Source: Chlorobiaceae bacterium
GTDB lineage: Bacteria; Bacteroidota; Chlorobiia; Chlorobiales; Chlorobiaceae
DNA length: 64,000 bases
Assembly: GCA_013334525.1 (NCBI GenBank)
Contig: JAAXXK010000005.1
Coordinates: forward strand, 18,857-82,856
Direction: 5' to 3'
Below the pieces are notes generated by a model. That model did no database searches, had not been told where the DNA came from, and saw only the letters and a program-made list of their open reading frames with translations. The position numbers and the translations under genes were made by a program. This document shows positions 49,146-59,584 of the stretch, piece after piece; within the stretch, counting starts at the first letter, position 1, and the number at the start of each line of letters is the position of its first letter.

Positions 49146-49565
49146 TTACCTTGACTTGAATACCATGTACTTAACGGCGTTGGAGACCTCTTCGACTGAG
49201 AGCGCTTCATTGCCGCCCTTGGGTGGCATGGCACCGGTTTTGCCATCGTATCCTTCGACCGATTTTTTCGTCAGGAGTTCGATGCCCAGTTCAAGACGTC
49301 CCACCCAATCCTCTTTCTTTCCGGGTTTGGGTGCTCCGGCGGTTCCGCTGTCATGGCAACCCGCACAACTGGCTTCGTAAATCTCTTCGCCTGCAGCGAC
49401 TTTGGCGTCGGTCAACTGGTCGTTGGCTCCATGCGCTAAAGAGTCGTTGTTTTCGCGTTCAGCAGTTTCCTGATGTACAGCCGGAGTTTGCTGGACTGTT
49501 TTTTCCTGACCGCAAGCCCCGAGGAACAGGAGGCTGAAAAGAGCCAGCCTTGCATTATACTTCAT
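49146..49565 (-). CDS. Lipoprotein c-type cytochrome (class I, c5/c555-like)
   Basis: Lipobox LFLGAC, heme-binding CAGCH, KTGAMPPKGG axial Met region. Likely start is Met 49565. Confidence 0.85.
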   Translation of the reverse strand: MKYNARLALFSLLFLGACGQEKTVQQTPAVHQETAERENNDSLAHGANDQLTDAKVAAGEEIYEASCAGCHDSGTAGAPKPGKKEDWVGRLELGIELLTKKSVEGYDGKTGAMPPKGGNEALSVEEVSNAVKYMVFKSR

Positions 49566-49744
49566 CTTACGTAGAATCGTTTTAGGTAAAACATACTTTG
49601 TGACGCTTGACGGCCTGTTGCGCACATCATCGCTGTATAGCTATCTGGTTATATAGCGAATCCGGAAAAATTTTACAAATCACAATTACCGCCTGAATTT
49701 ACTCTTTTCAACAGCGTTCACCAAAATCGGTTTTCTGAACTCTA

Positions 49745-50437
49745 TCAGGAAAATTTGTCGATCCGCAGGATGCAGCTTGTGTCATTATTTTCGGGGTTGT
49801 TTACCCTTGTCGATACCGGATAGAGATCAAGTGCGCCATCCCTGTCAGCGTTGAGCAGGTCGATGGCTGCGGGATTACCCGATTCCAGCCATCCCTTCCA
49901 TTCATCCTGTTCGAGGATTGCCGGCATTCGGTTGTGTACCGGTTTCATCTCCCGGTTGGACTGGGTGGTTATGATCGTGCAGGAGACGATCAAGGCAGAA
50001 GAGGGGGGGCCAGGAGGCTGCCACTGGTCCCAAAGGCCGGCAAAGGCCATCGGTTCGCCATCCCTTCGGTGAATGTACCATGGCTCCTTTTCGCCTTCGG
50101 CTACGCTTTTCCACTCATAGAATCCGCTGGCCGGAATGATGCAGTGGTGACGGTTCAGCATATGGCGGAAGTAGGGTTTTGCGGCAAGGCTGTCCGAACG
50201 GGCGTTGAACGGCCGGATTTTCGGCATTTGGGTTGCCCAGTGGGGTATCAGCCCCCAGCGGGCTGTGCCGAGACAGTAACGGCCCTGGTCGCTGAAAAGT
50301 GCGACGACTGGGCTTTGAGGCGTAATGTTCCAGCTTTGCCGGTAGCTGAACCCCGGGGTCTCCTCGAACGGCAGGGAGAGCTGGCGGAGCTGCTCGATGA
50401 AATGGCTGAGCTCGAAGAATCCGAAACGTCCACACAT
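49745..50437 (-). CDS. SOS response-associated peptidase (SRAP / YedK-HMCES family)
   Basis: MCGRFGFFE (catalytic Cys2), WGLIPHWA, NARSDSLAAKPYFRHMLNRHHCIIPASGFYEWK, HNRMPAIL. Confidence 0.95.
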   Translation of the reverse strand: MCGRFGFFELSHFIEQLRQLSLPFEETPGFSYRQSWNITPQSPVVALFSDQGRYCLGTARWGLIPHWATQMPKIRPFNARSDSLAAKPYFRHMLNRHHCIIPASGFYEWKSVAEGEKEPWYIHRRDGEPMAFAGLWDQWQPPGPPSSALIVSCTIITTQSNREMKPVHNRMPAILEQDEWKGWLESGNPAAIDLLNADRDGALDLYPVSTRVNNPENNDTSCILRIDKFS

Positions 50438-50600
50438 GGCATGATGGGTTTATGGAATCATACAAAACGAAGCGCGGGGTTGCAAGGCCTGGGAAGTTTC
50501 TTTGTCTTCGCAAAAGCGGGAGTTCCGGTACTGGATCTCTTGTTATGGATTATTTTATACTTTGACTTGAAATCGCATTTCACCGAACGGACAAAGAACC

Positions 50601-51053
50601 ATGAAGCTGACACGAATCTGCAATACGCCCAGCCTTGATTTTTATGCAGCTGACCTTACTGTCGAGCTGGAGCTGCCGATGGCTCCAGGCTGCATCTCCG
50701 CAGGATTTCCATCTCCGGCAGAAGATCATCTTGAGTTGAAGCTCGATCTGAACAGGGCGCTGGTCCGTCATCCGAACGCCACATTTTACGGTCGCGTCAA
50801 GGGTTCTTCAATGATCGATGCCGGAATAGAGGATGGCGACATCCTGGTCATCGACAAGTCGCTCGAAGCCAAAGACGGCGACATTGCGGTATGCTTCATC
50901 GACGGGGAGTTCACCGTTAAACGCATCTCGATGGGCGACGAAGGGCTCTACCTCGTGCCGGCCAACCAGGAGTACAAACCCATCAGGATAAGCGAAGATA
51001 GTGAGTTTCAGGTATGGGGAATCGTTACCTACGTCATCCACAAGGCACGGTGA
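50601..51053 (+). CDS. umuD: DNA polymerase V subunit UmuD (S24 peptidase)
   Basis: CISAGFPSPAEDH cleavage region, VKGSSMIDAGIEDGDILVIDKS (catalytic Ser), GEFTVKRI (catalytic Lys). Confidence 0.95.
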   Translation: MKLTRICNTPSLDFYAADLTVELELPMAPGCISAGFPSPAEDHLELKLDLNRALVRHPNATFYGRVKGSSMIDAGIEDGDILVIDKSLEAKDGDIAVCFIDGEFTVKRISMGDEGLYLVPANQEYKPIRISEDSEFQVWGIVTYVIHKAR

Positions 51054-51071
51054 GCAGAAGGGCTCAAACTT

Positions 51072-52343
51072 ATGTACGCACTGGTCGACTGCAACAACTT
51101 CTACGTTTCCTGCGAGCGGGTTTTCAACCCGGCCCTGAACGGGCGACCGGTGGTTGTGCTTTCCAACAACGACGGCTGCTTCATTGCCCGCTCGAATGAG
51201 GCCAAGGCGCTCGGCCTGCCGATGGGCGGGCCGGCGTTCAAGTTTCGTGAAATCCTCAACAGGCATAAGGTCGCGATCCATTCTGCGAACTTTCCGCTCT
51301 ATGGCGACATGTCGTCGAGGGTGATGAACACGCTTGGCGGACTGGCGCCCGGCATGGAGATCTATTCGATTGACGAAGCTTTCCTCGACATGGAGGGGTT
51401 CGGCAGCATCGGCCTTGAGGCGTATGCAGGGATGATACGACGGACGGTGCGTCGCAGCACCGGCATTCCTGTCAGCATAGGCATCGCCCCGACCAAGACC
51501 CTTGCCAAGCTGGCCAACCGCATGGCCAAGAAAGATCCTCTTTTCGAGGGGCTCTGCATCCTCAATGATGAATCGGAGGCCCGTGCAGCGATGGCTGCGA
51601 TGGGTGTTGAAGATGTCTGGGGCATAGGGCGCCGGCATACGGAGTTCCTGAACCTCAACGGCGTAACGACGGCGCTTGACCTGGCCGACGCGCCAACCCA
51701 GTGGGTGCGCCGGCACCTGCACATAACCGGTGCACGCGTACAGGCCGAGTTGAACGGCCTCTCCTGCCTGCCGCTCGAGCTGGTGCGCCCGGCAAAGCAG
51801 AGCATCTGCACTTCGCGTTCGTTCGGCTCCGACATCACGGAACAGGCCGTCCTTGAACAGGCGGTGGCGAATTTTGCCGCCAAATGCGCCCTGAAGCTTC
51901 GGGGCGAAGGCGAGACGGCAGGGCTTGTTACGGTTTTCGCCTGTACGAGCCCTTTTGAAGAGCGTGCTGACCGCTACTGGGGAACTCGGAGTGTGGCGCT
52001 GCGGGTCCCGACGCAGGATACGCTCTCCATTGTAAAGGCTGCCGGGGCCGTACTCGGCGATATTTTCAAGCCTGGATTCCGCTACAGGAAAGCCGGCGTG
52101 ATCCTTGGCGACCTTGCCCCGCTTGCCGGGACCCTCCCGGCTTTGACGCTGTTTGTGCAGGAGGAGCCTGAGCCGACGGCGTCGACCAGGCTCATGGAGG
52201 CTCTCGATGCGGTCAATTCGCGCTACGGGCAGGGCACGCTCAGGATCGCCTCCGACGTTAAGGCCGGGTGGAAACAGCGCCAGGAAAGGCTCTCACCGCA
52301 TTACACGACCAGTTGGGACGATATTATCGAGATTCGCCCCTGA
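51072..52343 (+). CDS. umuC: DNA polymerase V catalytic subunit UmuC (Y-family)
   Basis: [76 protein letters not shown]. Confidence 0.97.
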   Translation: MYALVDCNNFYVSCERVFNPALNGRPVVVLSNNDGCFIARSNEAKALGLPMGGPAFKFREILNRHKVAIHSANFPLYGDMSSRVMNTLGGLAPGMEIYSIDEAFLDMEGFGSIGLEAYAGMIRRTVRRSTGIPVSIGIAPTKTLAKLANRMAKKDPLFEGLCILNDESEARAAMAAMGVEDVWGIGRRHTEFLNLNGVTTALDLADAPTQWVRRHLHITGARVQAELNGLSCLPLELVRPAKQSICTSRSFGSDITEQAVLEQAVANFAAKCALKLRGEGETAGLVTVFACTSPFEERADRYWGTRSVALRVPTQDTLSIVKAAGAVLGDIFKPGFRYRKAGVILGDLAPLAGTLPALTLFVQEEPEPTASTRLMEALDAVNSRYGQGTLRIASDVKAGWKQRQERLSPHYTTSWDDIIEIRP

Positions 52344-52424
52344 GCGGTGCCGCCTTGCCGTAAAGCCTTGTGCAGTTGCATGTTCCGGTGTACCTTTGAA
52401 GGAACAACCCTAATTCCTGTCGTC

Positions 52425-53636
52425 ATGGCCGAAACCCTTGTCCCGCTGTTGCTCATACTGCTGGTCGCCATTCTCGGTTACCTGTTCTACCGCAGCCAAC
52501 AGGAGGTCCGGCGGCTTGCGATCGACAACGCCCGCCTTCAGGTCGCGCTCGACCATGAGCGACAGGCCGTAGCCGCCACCTCCGAACTCCTGAAGTCGAA
52601 TGAACTCCGCCTTCAGGCGACCTTCGAGAACCTGGCCAACAGGATCGTCGAAGAGCGTGGCGCTTCGCTCACCGAGCAGAACCGCCAGAGGCTTGACGGC
52701 CTTCTCGAACCATTCAGGCTCCAGCTTGACTCTTTTCGCCAGAGGGTCGATGAGGTGCACCGCAACGATACGGAACTCTCCGCGCGCCTGCTCGAACAGG
52801 TTCGACAGCTCCAGGAGCTGAACAGCCGGGTAAGCGAAGAGGCCAACAACCTTGCCCGTGCCATCAAGGGTGAGAGCAAGAAGCAGGGGGATTGGGGTGA
52901 GCTCATCGTCGAGCGGATATTTGAAGCCTCTGGACTCGTCAGGGGGCGGGAGTACACCGTACAGGAGAGCGACCGCACGGAAGAGGGGCGGCTGGTCAGG
53001 CCTGACTTCATGGTGCATCTGCCGGGTGACAAGGCGGTCATCGTCGATGCGAAGGTGTCGTTGACGGCATATGAACGCTGGTGCTCCGGCCATGAGGGCG
53101 CGGATCGGAACGAGGCCCTGCAGGAGCATGTCCGCTCGGTCAGGCGTCACGTGGCCGAACTCGAAAAGAGGGACTACGCGGCCATCAGGGGAAACCGGAC
53201 GCTCGATTTCGTCATCATGTGCATCCCACTCGAACCGGCCTACCAGGCGGCCATGCAGGCCGATCCCGGGCTTTTCTACGAGCTTGCCGGAAAGAATGTC
53301 GTGGTGACCGGCCCGGCCACGCTCATGATCACCCTGAGGCTGATTGCCCAGATCTGGCGGCGTGAAAACGAGAACCGCAATGCGGAGCTGATAGCCGACA
53401 GGGCGGGCAGGATCTACGACCAGGTGGTGCTTGTGGCCGATGCGATGATCGATGCCCGCAAAAAACTCACAGGGGTTTCCGAATCGTTCGACCTCGCATT
53501 GAAACGCCTTACCGAAGGGAGAGGCAACCTTGCAGGCCGTGCCGAAGATATCCGCAAGCTTGGAGCAAAGGTATCGAAACGGCTTCCCGATGAGATGATC
53601 GATACGGATAGCCTGGACGAAAGCCGGGACAGCTGA
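52425..53636 (+). CDS. rmuC: DNA recombination protein RmuC
   Basis: N-terminal TM helix plus coiled coil, KGESKKQGDWGELIVERIFEASGLVRGREY, RPDFMVHLPGDKAVIVDAKVSLTAYE, MCIPLEPAYQAAM. Confidence 0.95.
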   Translation: MAETLVPLLLILLVAILGYLFYRSQQEVRRLAIDNARLQVALDHERQAVAATSELLKSNELRLQATFENLANRIVEERGASLTEQNRQRLDGLLEPFRLQLDSFRQRVDEVHRNDTELSARLLEQVRQLQELNSRVSEEANNLARAIKGESKKQGDWGELIVERIFEASGLVRGREYTVQESDRTEEGRLVRPDFMVHLPGDKAVIVDAKVSLTAYERWCSGHEGADRNEALQEHVRSVRRHVAELEKRDYAAIRGNRTLDFVIMCIPLEPAYQAAMQADPGLFYELAGKNVVVTGPATLMITLRLIAQIWRRENENRNAELIADRAGRIYDQVVLVADAMIDARKKLTGVSESFDLALKRLTEGRGNLAGRAEDIRKLGAKVSKRLPDEMIDTDSLDESRDS

Positions 53637-53864
53637 CCGGATGTGATCGACCGCGAGATATCTCCCTTTGTTTCGTTTGGATATAAAGAACTTTACAAAA
53701 TAAAGTACCGTCCCCGAAACCGTAATCCTGAAAACAGAGTCAATGGATAGCGGTGGGAATGCTCGCTGGAGGTGGTGGCGTAAGTTCCACCTTTTGAGTA
53801 TCTTGGCTCATGCTGGCGATTTGTCGCCTCCTCGAAACCTGAACCCGGTAATCTGCGACGCCAA

Positions 53865-55109
53865 GTGAAAATCCTCCACACATCAGATTGGCATCTTGGC
53901 CGCACACTATACGGCAGAAGCCGTTACAGGGAGTTTGAATCTTTCCTTGAATGGCTTTCCGGCATTATCGAATCGCAAGGTATCGATGCCCTTTTCGTGT
54001 CGGGCGACATCTTCGACACCACTACGCCCGGCAACCGAACTCAGGAGCTCTATTACCGTTTTCTCCAGCGTCTGTTCCGCTCCTCCTGCCGCCACGTGGT
54101 CGTAACCGGCGGCAACCACGACTCTCCGACTTTCCTCGATGCGCCGAAGCTGCTGCTTCGTGAGTTCGACGTGCATGTGCTTGGAGCCATGACCGACAAG
54201 GTGGAGGATGAGGTGCTGTTGCTTCGTGACGCCAGGGGCCAGCCGGAAGCAGTGGTCTGCGCGGTGCCCTATCTGCGTGATCGTGATATTCGGAGTGTAG
54301 AGCCGGGGGAGGGCGTGGAGGAGAAGAATCGCAAGCTGATCGAGGGGGTAGGGCGTCACTATGCCGAAGTAACGCAGGTTGCCGATGAGCTTCGCAATAG
54401 CCTCGGCGGCAATATTCCGCTGATCGCGACAGGCCATCTTTTTGCGGCAGGCGGCACTACGGTCGAGGGAGACGGTGTCCGGGAAATTTATGTCGGTTCG
54501 CTCGCCAGGATTGCCGTTTCTGCTTTCCCCGGTATCATCGACTATCTGGCGCTCGGCCATCTGCACGTGGCCCAGAAGGTTGGCGGCGCCGATCGTCTGC
54601 GCTATTGCGGATCGCCTATCCCAATGGGATTCGGTGAAGCCGGTCAGCAAAAGCTGGTGCTGCAGGTCGATTTCGATGGCCGGAGCGGCCGGATCACGGA
54701 AATTCCGGTACCCTGTTTCCAGCCTCTCGAACGCCTTTCCGGAAGCCTGGACGAACTGAGTGCATCGATTGCCGCCCTCAGGGCGACCGGGAGCACTGCC
54801 TGGCTTGAGATCGAGTATCGGGGCGACGAGCCCGCATCGTCCGTGCAGGAGGTGCTCGACGGGGCCGTCGCAGGATCCCTGCTCGAAATCCGGCGGATCA
54901 GGAGCAACCGATCGGTTCGTGAAGCGCTTAGGCAGATCAGTGAAGCCGAGACGCTTGAACAGCTCGATCGCGAGGCGGTTTTTCTGCGTTGCCTCGACAG
55001 CCGCGGAACGGACGAGTCGGTTCGTCCGCTGCTTATGGAGTACTACCGGGAGGTCGTTCGCTCGATCGATGAAGATGACGCCATGTCCGAAGCGAGGGAT
55101 GGTATATGA
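53865..55109 (+). CDS. sbcD: Exonuclease subunit SbcD (GTG start)
   Basis: MKILHTSDWHLGRTLYGRSRYREFESFLEWL, FVSGDIFDTTTPGNRTQELYY, VVTGGNHDSPTFLDAP. Confidence 0.96.
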   Translation: MKILHTSDWHLGRTLYGRSRYREFESFLEWLSGIIESQGIDALFVSGDIFDTTTPGNRTQELYYRFLQRLFRSSCRHVVVTGGNHDSPTFLDAPKLLLREFDVHVLGAMTDKVEDEVLLLRDARGQPEAVVCAVPYLRDRDIRSVEPGEGVEEKNRKLIEGVGRHYAEVTQVADELRNSLGGNIPLIATGHLFAAGGTTVEGDGVREIYVGSLARIAVSAFPGIIDYLALGHLHVAQKVGGADRLRYCGSPIPMGFGEAGQQKLVLQVDFDGRSGRITEIPVPCFQPLERLSGSLDELSASIAALRATGSTAWLEIEYRGDEPASSVQEVLDGAVAGSLLEIRRIRSNRSVREALRQISEAETLEQLDREAVFLRCLDSRGTDESVRPLLMEYYREVVRSIDEDDAMSEARDGI

Positions 55110-58100
55110 AAATCCTGCTTCTCAGATTCAAAAACCTCAATTCGCTCCAGGGTGAGTGGTCGATCGATTTTACCCGGCCAGAGTATGTTTCCGACGGTAT
55201 TTTCGCCATTACGGGGCCGACCGGTTCAGGCAAGAGCACCATCCTTGACGCGATCTGCCTGGCGCTCTACGGCCAGACCCCGAGACTTGGCAAGATCACC
55301 AAAAGCAGCAACGAGCTCATGTCGCGCCATACGGGCGAATGCTTTGCCGAGGTCACTTTTTCCACATCCGCCGGTACCTATTGCTGCCACTGGAGCCAGC
55401 ACCGTTCACGGCGTCGCCCCGAAGGCGATCTCCAGGCGCAGAAGCATGAAATTTCGGATGTCGCTACCGCCCGGCCGATTCATTCGAAGGTTCAGGATAC
55501 ACTCCAGGCCATCGAGGAGTTGACCGGCATGGATTTCGACCGCTTTACCCGATCCATGTTGCTCGCCCAGGGCGGTTTTGCAGCATTTCTCCAGGCCGAT
55601 CCGGACCGCCGGGCTCCGGTGCTTGAGCAGATCACCGGAACGGAGATCTACTCGAAAATCTCCATGAAGGTGCATGAACGTCAGCGTGCCGAGCGCATGA
55701 AACTGGATCTGCTCCAGGCCGAGAGCGATGCTGTAAGGTTGCTTGGCGATGAAGAGCTGGAGCGCCTCAAGGCAGATCATGCAGGGAATCTTGAGATTGA
55801 GCAGAAACTGGCCTCTCAGGCTGAAGAAGCATCCGTTGCGCTGCGTTGGCTCCAGGAGATTGACAGGCTTGAAAAGGAGCTCGCAGGGCTTGATATCGAG
55901 GCCTTGGCACTCGATGTCGAACGAGAGGCTTTCAGGCCCGAAAAGGTACGTCTCGCCCTTGCAGGAAACGCGGCGGCCCTCGAACATCTGTTCACGCCAT
56001 TACAGATGCAACGAGGTGAACTTCAGCGCGACCTGGGGGAGCTTTCGGCCAGGCAGTCCCGTCGCCCTGCGATGGAGGCGCTCCTGAAAGAGACCGAATC
56101 CCGATTCGAAACCTCCGATGCCGAACTGGGAAGGGAGATTGAATCAGCTGCAGCCGCCAGGCCTATCATTGCCAGGGTCAGGCTTCTTGACGCCCGGATT
56201 TCCGAAAAGCTTCGTGCATGCGATATCCGGAAGCATGAGCTTGAAGCCCTTGAGCAACGGCATCGGCAGCTCGAAAGCCGGCGGACTGAAACAGCCGCTG
56301 CTATTGAGAGCACCCGGGTTGAAGTGCAGCAACTCCGTTCATGGCAGGACGAAAACCGTGCCGATTCGGCGCTGGTAGCAGGTCTGTCGGGAATACAACA
56401 TGCCCTCGAAGAGCTGCATCCTGCCCTCAAAAGGGAGGCTGTCGCCGCAGCCGGAGTCGAGGCTGCCCGTCAGGCTTTGCAGAAACTGCAGGATGATACA
56501 GCTGCTTTCGAACCTGAGGCTGCACTCTCCCGTTCGAAGCTGAACGGGACCCGGAAGGTTGTTGACGAACTCAGGGCGTCGCTCTTGTTGCATCTCGGGG
56601 GCTCTTCCCTCAAGTCACTGCGCATTGAGCTTGATGCGTTGAAGGAGCGCAGGCGCATGCTTGGGGAGATTGCTGCCCTTTATGTATCGGGCAAGGAGCT
56701 TGCGCCGAAAATCGCCGGGATATCTGCGGGAATTCAGGCTCTTGAGGCCAGGCAGGCCGATTCCGATGCCCTGCTTGAACAGGTGCGGCAGTTGTTGGCC
56801 ATGGCTGAGCGGGAGGTCGTCCTGCAGGAGGAGCGGAGGATGCTCGCCGCTCGGGTCCGTTCTCTCGAACAGGAGAGGGATCGCCTCACAGAAGGGCTTC
56901 CATGTCCCCTTTGCGGATCGACAGATCATCCATATGCCGAATCGGCAACATCCCTGCCTGATGCTGACGATCAGCAGCTTCAGAGGGCGAAGCAGGTGCA
57001 ACAGGAGCATGCCGTTGCGCTTAAAAACCTTGAAATCAGCGTCGCCGGATACGGAAAGGAGATCGAACAGAAGGAGCAGCTGCGTAATGAGTTGGCAGAG
57101 ATGCGGGGAAAACAGGTCGATCGTTGCCTTGAACTGCTTGTGGCAGCGGGTATTACGGTTCCGGCTCGTAATGCGGAGCCTGTCGTGCTTGAGAGACTCG
57201 GTGCAGTCGAAGGCTCGATAGGGGAGCTTGCCCGACGGATCGAAACCCTCGAAACGATTGAAGAGCAGATGAACCTGGCTGAAACTGAGCTGCAGCAACG
57301 CCTTGAAGCATCCAATGCCTGTGAACGCCGCCTCGAACTGGCTGACCAAACCCTCCGGTCGCTCAAGGGCGATCTTCTTCGCCTTGAACAGGAGCATGAG
57401 GCAACGAGCAGTGAACGCAATGCCCGCCGGAGCTCGTTGATCGGTATGATGGAGCCATACTTTGCCGCAGGCCATGACAAATCCGATCCGGATGCCCTGG
57501 TTGAGTCTCTTGCAGCAAGAGGCGCTCTTTGGCAGAAGCAGGTCGATCGCGGCAGGAGTCTCGAACAATTGCTGAATACCAATGAAGCCGGTTTGAAGAG
57601 CCTTGAAGCTCAGAAACAGACCCTGGAAAAGGACCTTGTCGTGTTGCGCAACGCAGTTTCTGCTGCTGCCGATGAAATTGAAACTGACCGGACCGGGCGC
57701 ATCCATCTTTTCGATGCAAAAGATCCTGATGTCGAAGAACAGCGTCTTGAGGGTCTGGTACAGAAGGCACGCGAACAGCTCGAAGAAGCGGGAAATGCGA
57801 GGGCACAGGCTCGCAATGAGTCAGCCGTGTTCGACAGGGCGTTACAGGATTTGCAGCGCTCCATCGAAGGTCGCCGGGAAATCCTCGATGGGCTCGAAAA
57901 GGCATTCGTCAGGGAACTGCTGCAGAAAGGGTTTGCCGACGAGGCTGCATTTATCGCAGCACGTATTCCTGAAATGGAACGGGATCGCATGGAGCAGGTT
58001 TCAGCCGGGCTCGACAGGAGGGGGATTGATCTTGAATCTCGCCGGAGCGACCGTGCGGGCAGGCTTCTTGAAGAGGTAGGCCGCCGGTTGACCACGATGC

Positions 58101-58789
58101 CTTACGATGAGCTTGCAGCACAGATTGATCAGCTTCAGGATCGTCTTCGCAATGTCAGGGGGGATATCGGGGCAACCATCCGGCAGCTCGACGAGAACGA
58201 GCGTGCTGCCGGTGAGCGCAGGCAAATGGCGGAGTCTGTCGAAGCGCAGAGATCGGAATGCCGCGGCTGGGACATTCTTCACGACCTTATCGGGTCGGCC
58301 GACGGCAAGAAGTTCCGCAACTTCGCCCAGGGTCTTACATTCGATATCATGATCGCCCATGCCAACCGTCAGCTTGTTCGCATGACCGAACGTTACGTGC
58401 TGGTGCGCGACCAGTCGGAACCGCTCGAACTCAGTGTCGTAGATCAGTGGCAGGCGGGAGAGGTGCGCTCGACACGCAACCTGTCAGGAGGCGAAAGTTT
58501 CATTGTAAGCCTCGCACTTGCCCTCGGTCTTTCGCAGATGTCGAGCCGCAACGTCAGGGTAGATTCCCTCTTCCTCGACGAAGGCTTCGGGACGCTCGAC
58601 GAAGAGGCCCTTGAAACAGCGCTCGAAACCCTCTCGGGCCTCCAGCAGACCGGAAAGCTTATCGGCATCATCTCCCACGTGCCTGCCCTCAAGGAGCGCA
58701 TAGCCACCCGTATCCGTGTTGCCCCCCTGACAGGAGGAAGAAGCACCCTGGAGGGCCCGGGGGTAGTCGGGCCGTTATGTTCCCGGTGA
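55106..58789 (+). CDS. sbcC: Exonuclease subunit SbcC (SMC-like)
   Basis: ITGPTGSGKSTILDAICLALYGQTPR, zinc hook CPLCGSTDHP, signature LSGGESFIVSLALALGLSQM, LFLDEGFGTLDEE. ATGA-type overlap with sbcD. Confidence 0.96.
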   Translation: MKILLLRFKNLNSLQGEWSIDFTRPEYVSDGIFAITGPTGSGKSTILDAICLALYGQTPRLGKITKSSNELMSRHTGECFAEVTFSTSAGTYCCHWSQHRSRRRPEGDLQAQKHEISDVATARPIHSKVQDTLQAIEELTGMDFDRFTRSMLLAQGGFAAFLQADPDRRAPVLEQITGTEIYSKISMKVHERQRAERMKLDLLQAESDAVRLLGDEELERLKADHAGNLEIEQKLASQAEEASVALRWLQEIDRLEKELAGLDIEALALDVEREAFRPEKVRLALAGNAAALEHLFTPLQMQRGELQRDLGELSARQSRRPAMEALLKETESRFETSDAELGREIESAAAARPIIARVRLLDARISEKLRACDIRKHELEALEQRHRQLESRRTETAAAIESTRVEVQQLRSWQDENRADSALVAGLSGIQHALEELHPALKREAVAAAGVEAARQALQKLQDDTAAFEPEAALSRSKLNGTRKVVDELRASLLLHLGGSSLKSLRIELDALKERRRMLGEIAALYVSGKELAPKIAGISAGIQALEARQADSDALLEQVRQLLAMAEREVVLQEERRMLAARVRSLEQERDRLTEGLPCPLCGSTDHPYAESATSLPDADDQQLQRAKQVQQEHAVALKNLEISVAGYGKEIEQKEQLRNELAEMRGKQVDRCLELLVAAGITVPARNAEPVVLERLGAVEGSIGELARRIETLETIEEQMNLAETELQQRLEASNACERRLELADQTLRSLKGDLLRLEQEHEATSSERNARRSSLIGMMEPYFAAGHDKSDPDALVESLAARGALWQKQVDRGRSLEQLLNTNEAGLKSLEAQKQTLEKDLVVLRNAVSAAADEIETDRTGRIHLFDAKDPDVEEQRLEGLVQKAREQLEEAGNARAQARNESAVFDRALQDLQRSIEGRREILDGLEKAFVRELLQKGFADEAAFIAARIPEMERDRMEQVSAGLDRRGIDLESRRSDRAGRLLEEVGRRLTTMPYDELAAQIDQLQDRLRNVRGDIGATIRQLDENERAAGERRQMAESVEAQRSECRGWDILHDLIGSADGKKFRNFAQGLTFDIMIAHANRQLVRMTERYVLVRDQSEPLELSVVDQWQAGEVRSTRNLSGGESFIVSLALALGLSQMSSRNVRVDSLFLDEGFGTLDEEALETALETLSGLQQTGKLIGIISHVPALKERIATRIRVAPLTGGRSTLEGPGVVGPLCSR

Positions 58790-58817
58790 AGAAGGTCTTG
58801 GGGCAGGAGGTGGACGA

Positions 58818-59408
58818 TCAGTAATACAAAATCGAGTAGAAGAGGTTTTTCTTGATTTCGCTGAGCACGAAACGCAGGCTGGTGCTGTTTTCCCACCAGA
58901 TCAGCGGGTTCCACCACTCCGGGTTTGTCGCTACCAGCGTGAAACGTTTCGGAGAGTCGGCAAAGGCCTTTTTCCATGTTCGGTGAAGCCGGAGCATGTG
59001 CGGGGGATCGCTCACGATAATCGCTTTTTTCCAGCCGTTCCTGTCCATAGTTTCCGCGGTGTTTTCAGCTTCTTCCCAGGTCGTTTCCGACCATGTGTCT
59101 ACATCTATGGCTGATTTCGGTACGCCGAGCGTCATGAGTTTGCGCTCGCGCCAGTTGGGGTGGGTCGGCCGGTAATAGCGGCTGTCGATTCCTGTAAGCA
59201 GGATGTTTTTCGCATAACCGCCATTGTATAGTTCTGCCCCCTTTTTTACCCTGAGCCCACCGTCACCTCCAAGAATGACGATGACATCTGCTTTTTCAGG
59301 TTTGGAGGAGTGCAGTGAGACAAGGGCTCCAAGACCGAGGTAAATCGTCGCACTCAACGCGCAGGTGATGACGACGAAAAGCAGGAAAATTCTTATAAAA
59401 GCTTTCAT
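58818..59408 (-). CDS. YdcF/DUF218-family membrane-anchored protein
   Basis: KADVIVILGGDGGLRVKKGAELYNGGYAKNILLTG, WSETTWEEAENTAETMDRNGWKKAIIVSDPPHMLR; N-terminal TM segment. Confidence 0.85.
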   Translation of the reverse strand: MKAFIRIFLLFVVITCALSATIYLGLGALVSLHSSKPEKADVIVILGGDGGLRVKKGAELYNGGYAKNILLTGIDSRYYRPTHPNWRERKLMTLGVPKSAIDVDTWSETTWEEAENTAETMDRNGWKKAIIVSDPPHMLRLHRTWKKAFADSPKRFTLVATNPEWWNPLIWWENSTSLRFVLSEIKKNLFYSILYY

Positions 59409-59584
59409 GCTAAAAAAATACGGAATTTGATGCTATTGTGGTGCAACCAGGTTGAAGAGAACCGTAACGGAGCGCCAAACTGAGTCCCGCAAGTATGATG
59501 CGTTCACTGATCCGGTTATGCAAAACCAGTGGATCTATTGCCTTATATGTTGTTGCCATTCGCCCGTACAGCTCGAAGGATCGT

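Noticed and set aside
56615-57706. 363-aa minus-strand ORF antisense to sbcC
   Set aside because: Shadow of a coiled-coil coding region; no recognisable domains.
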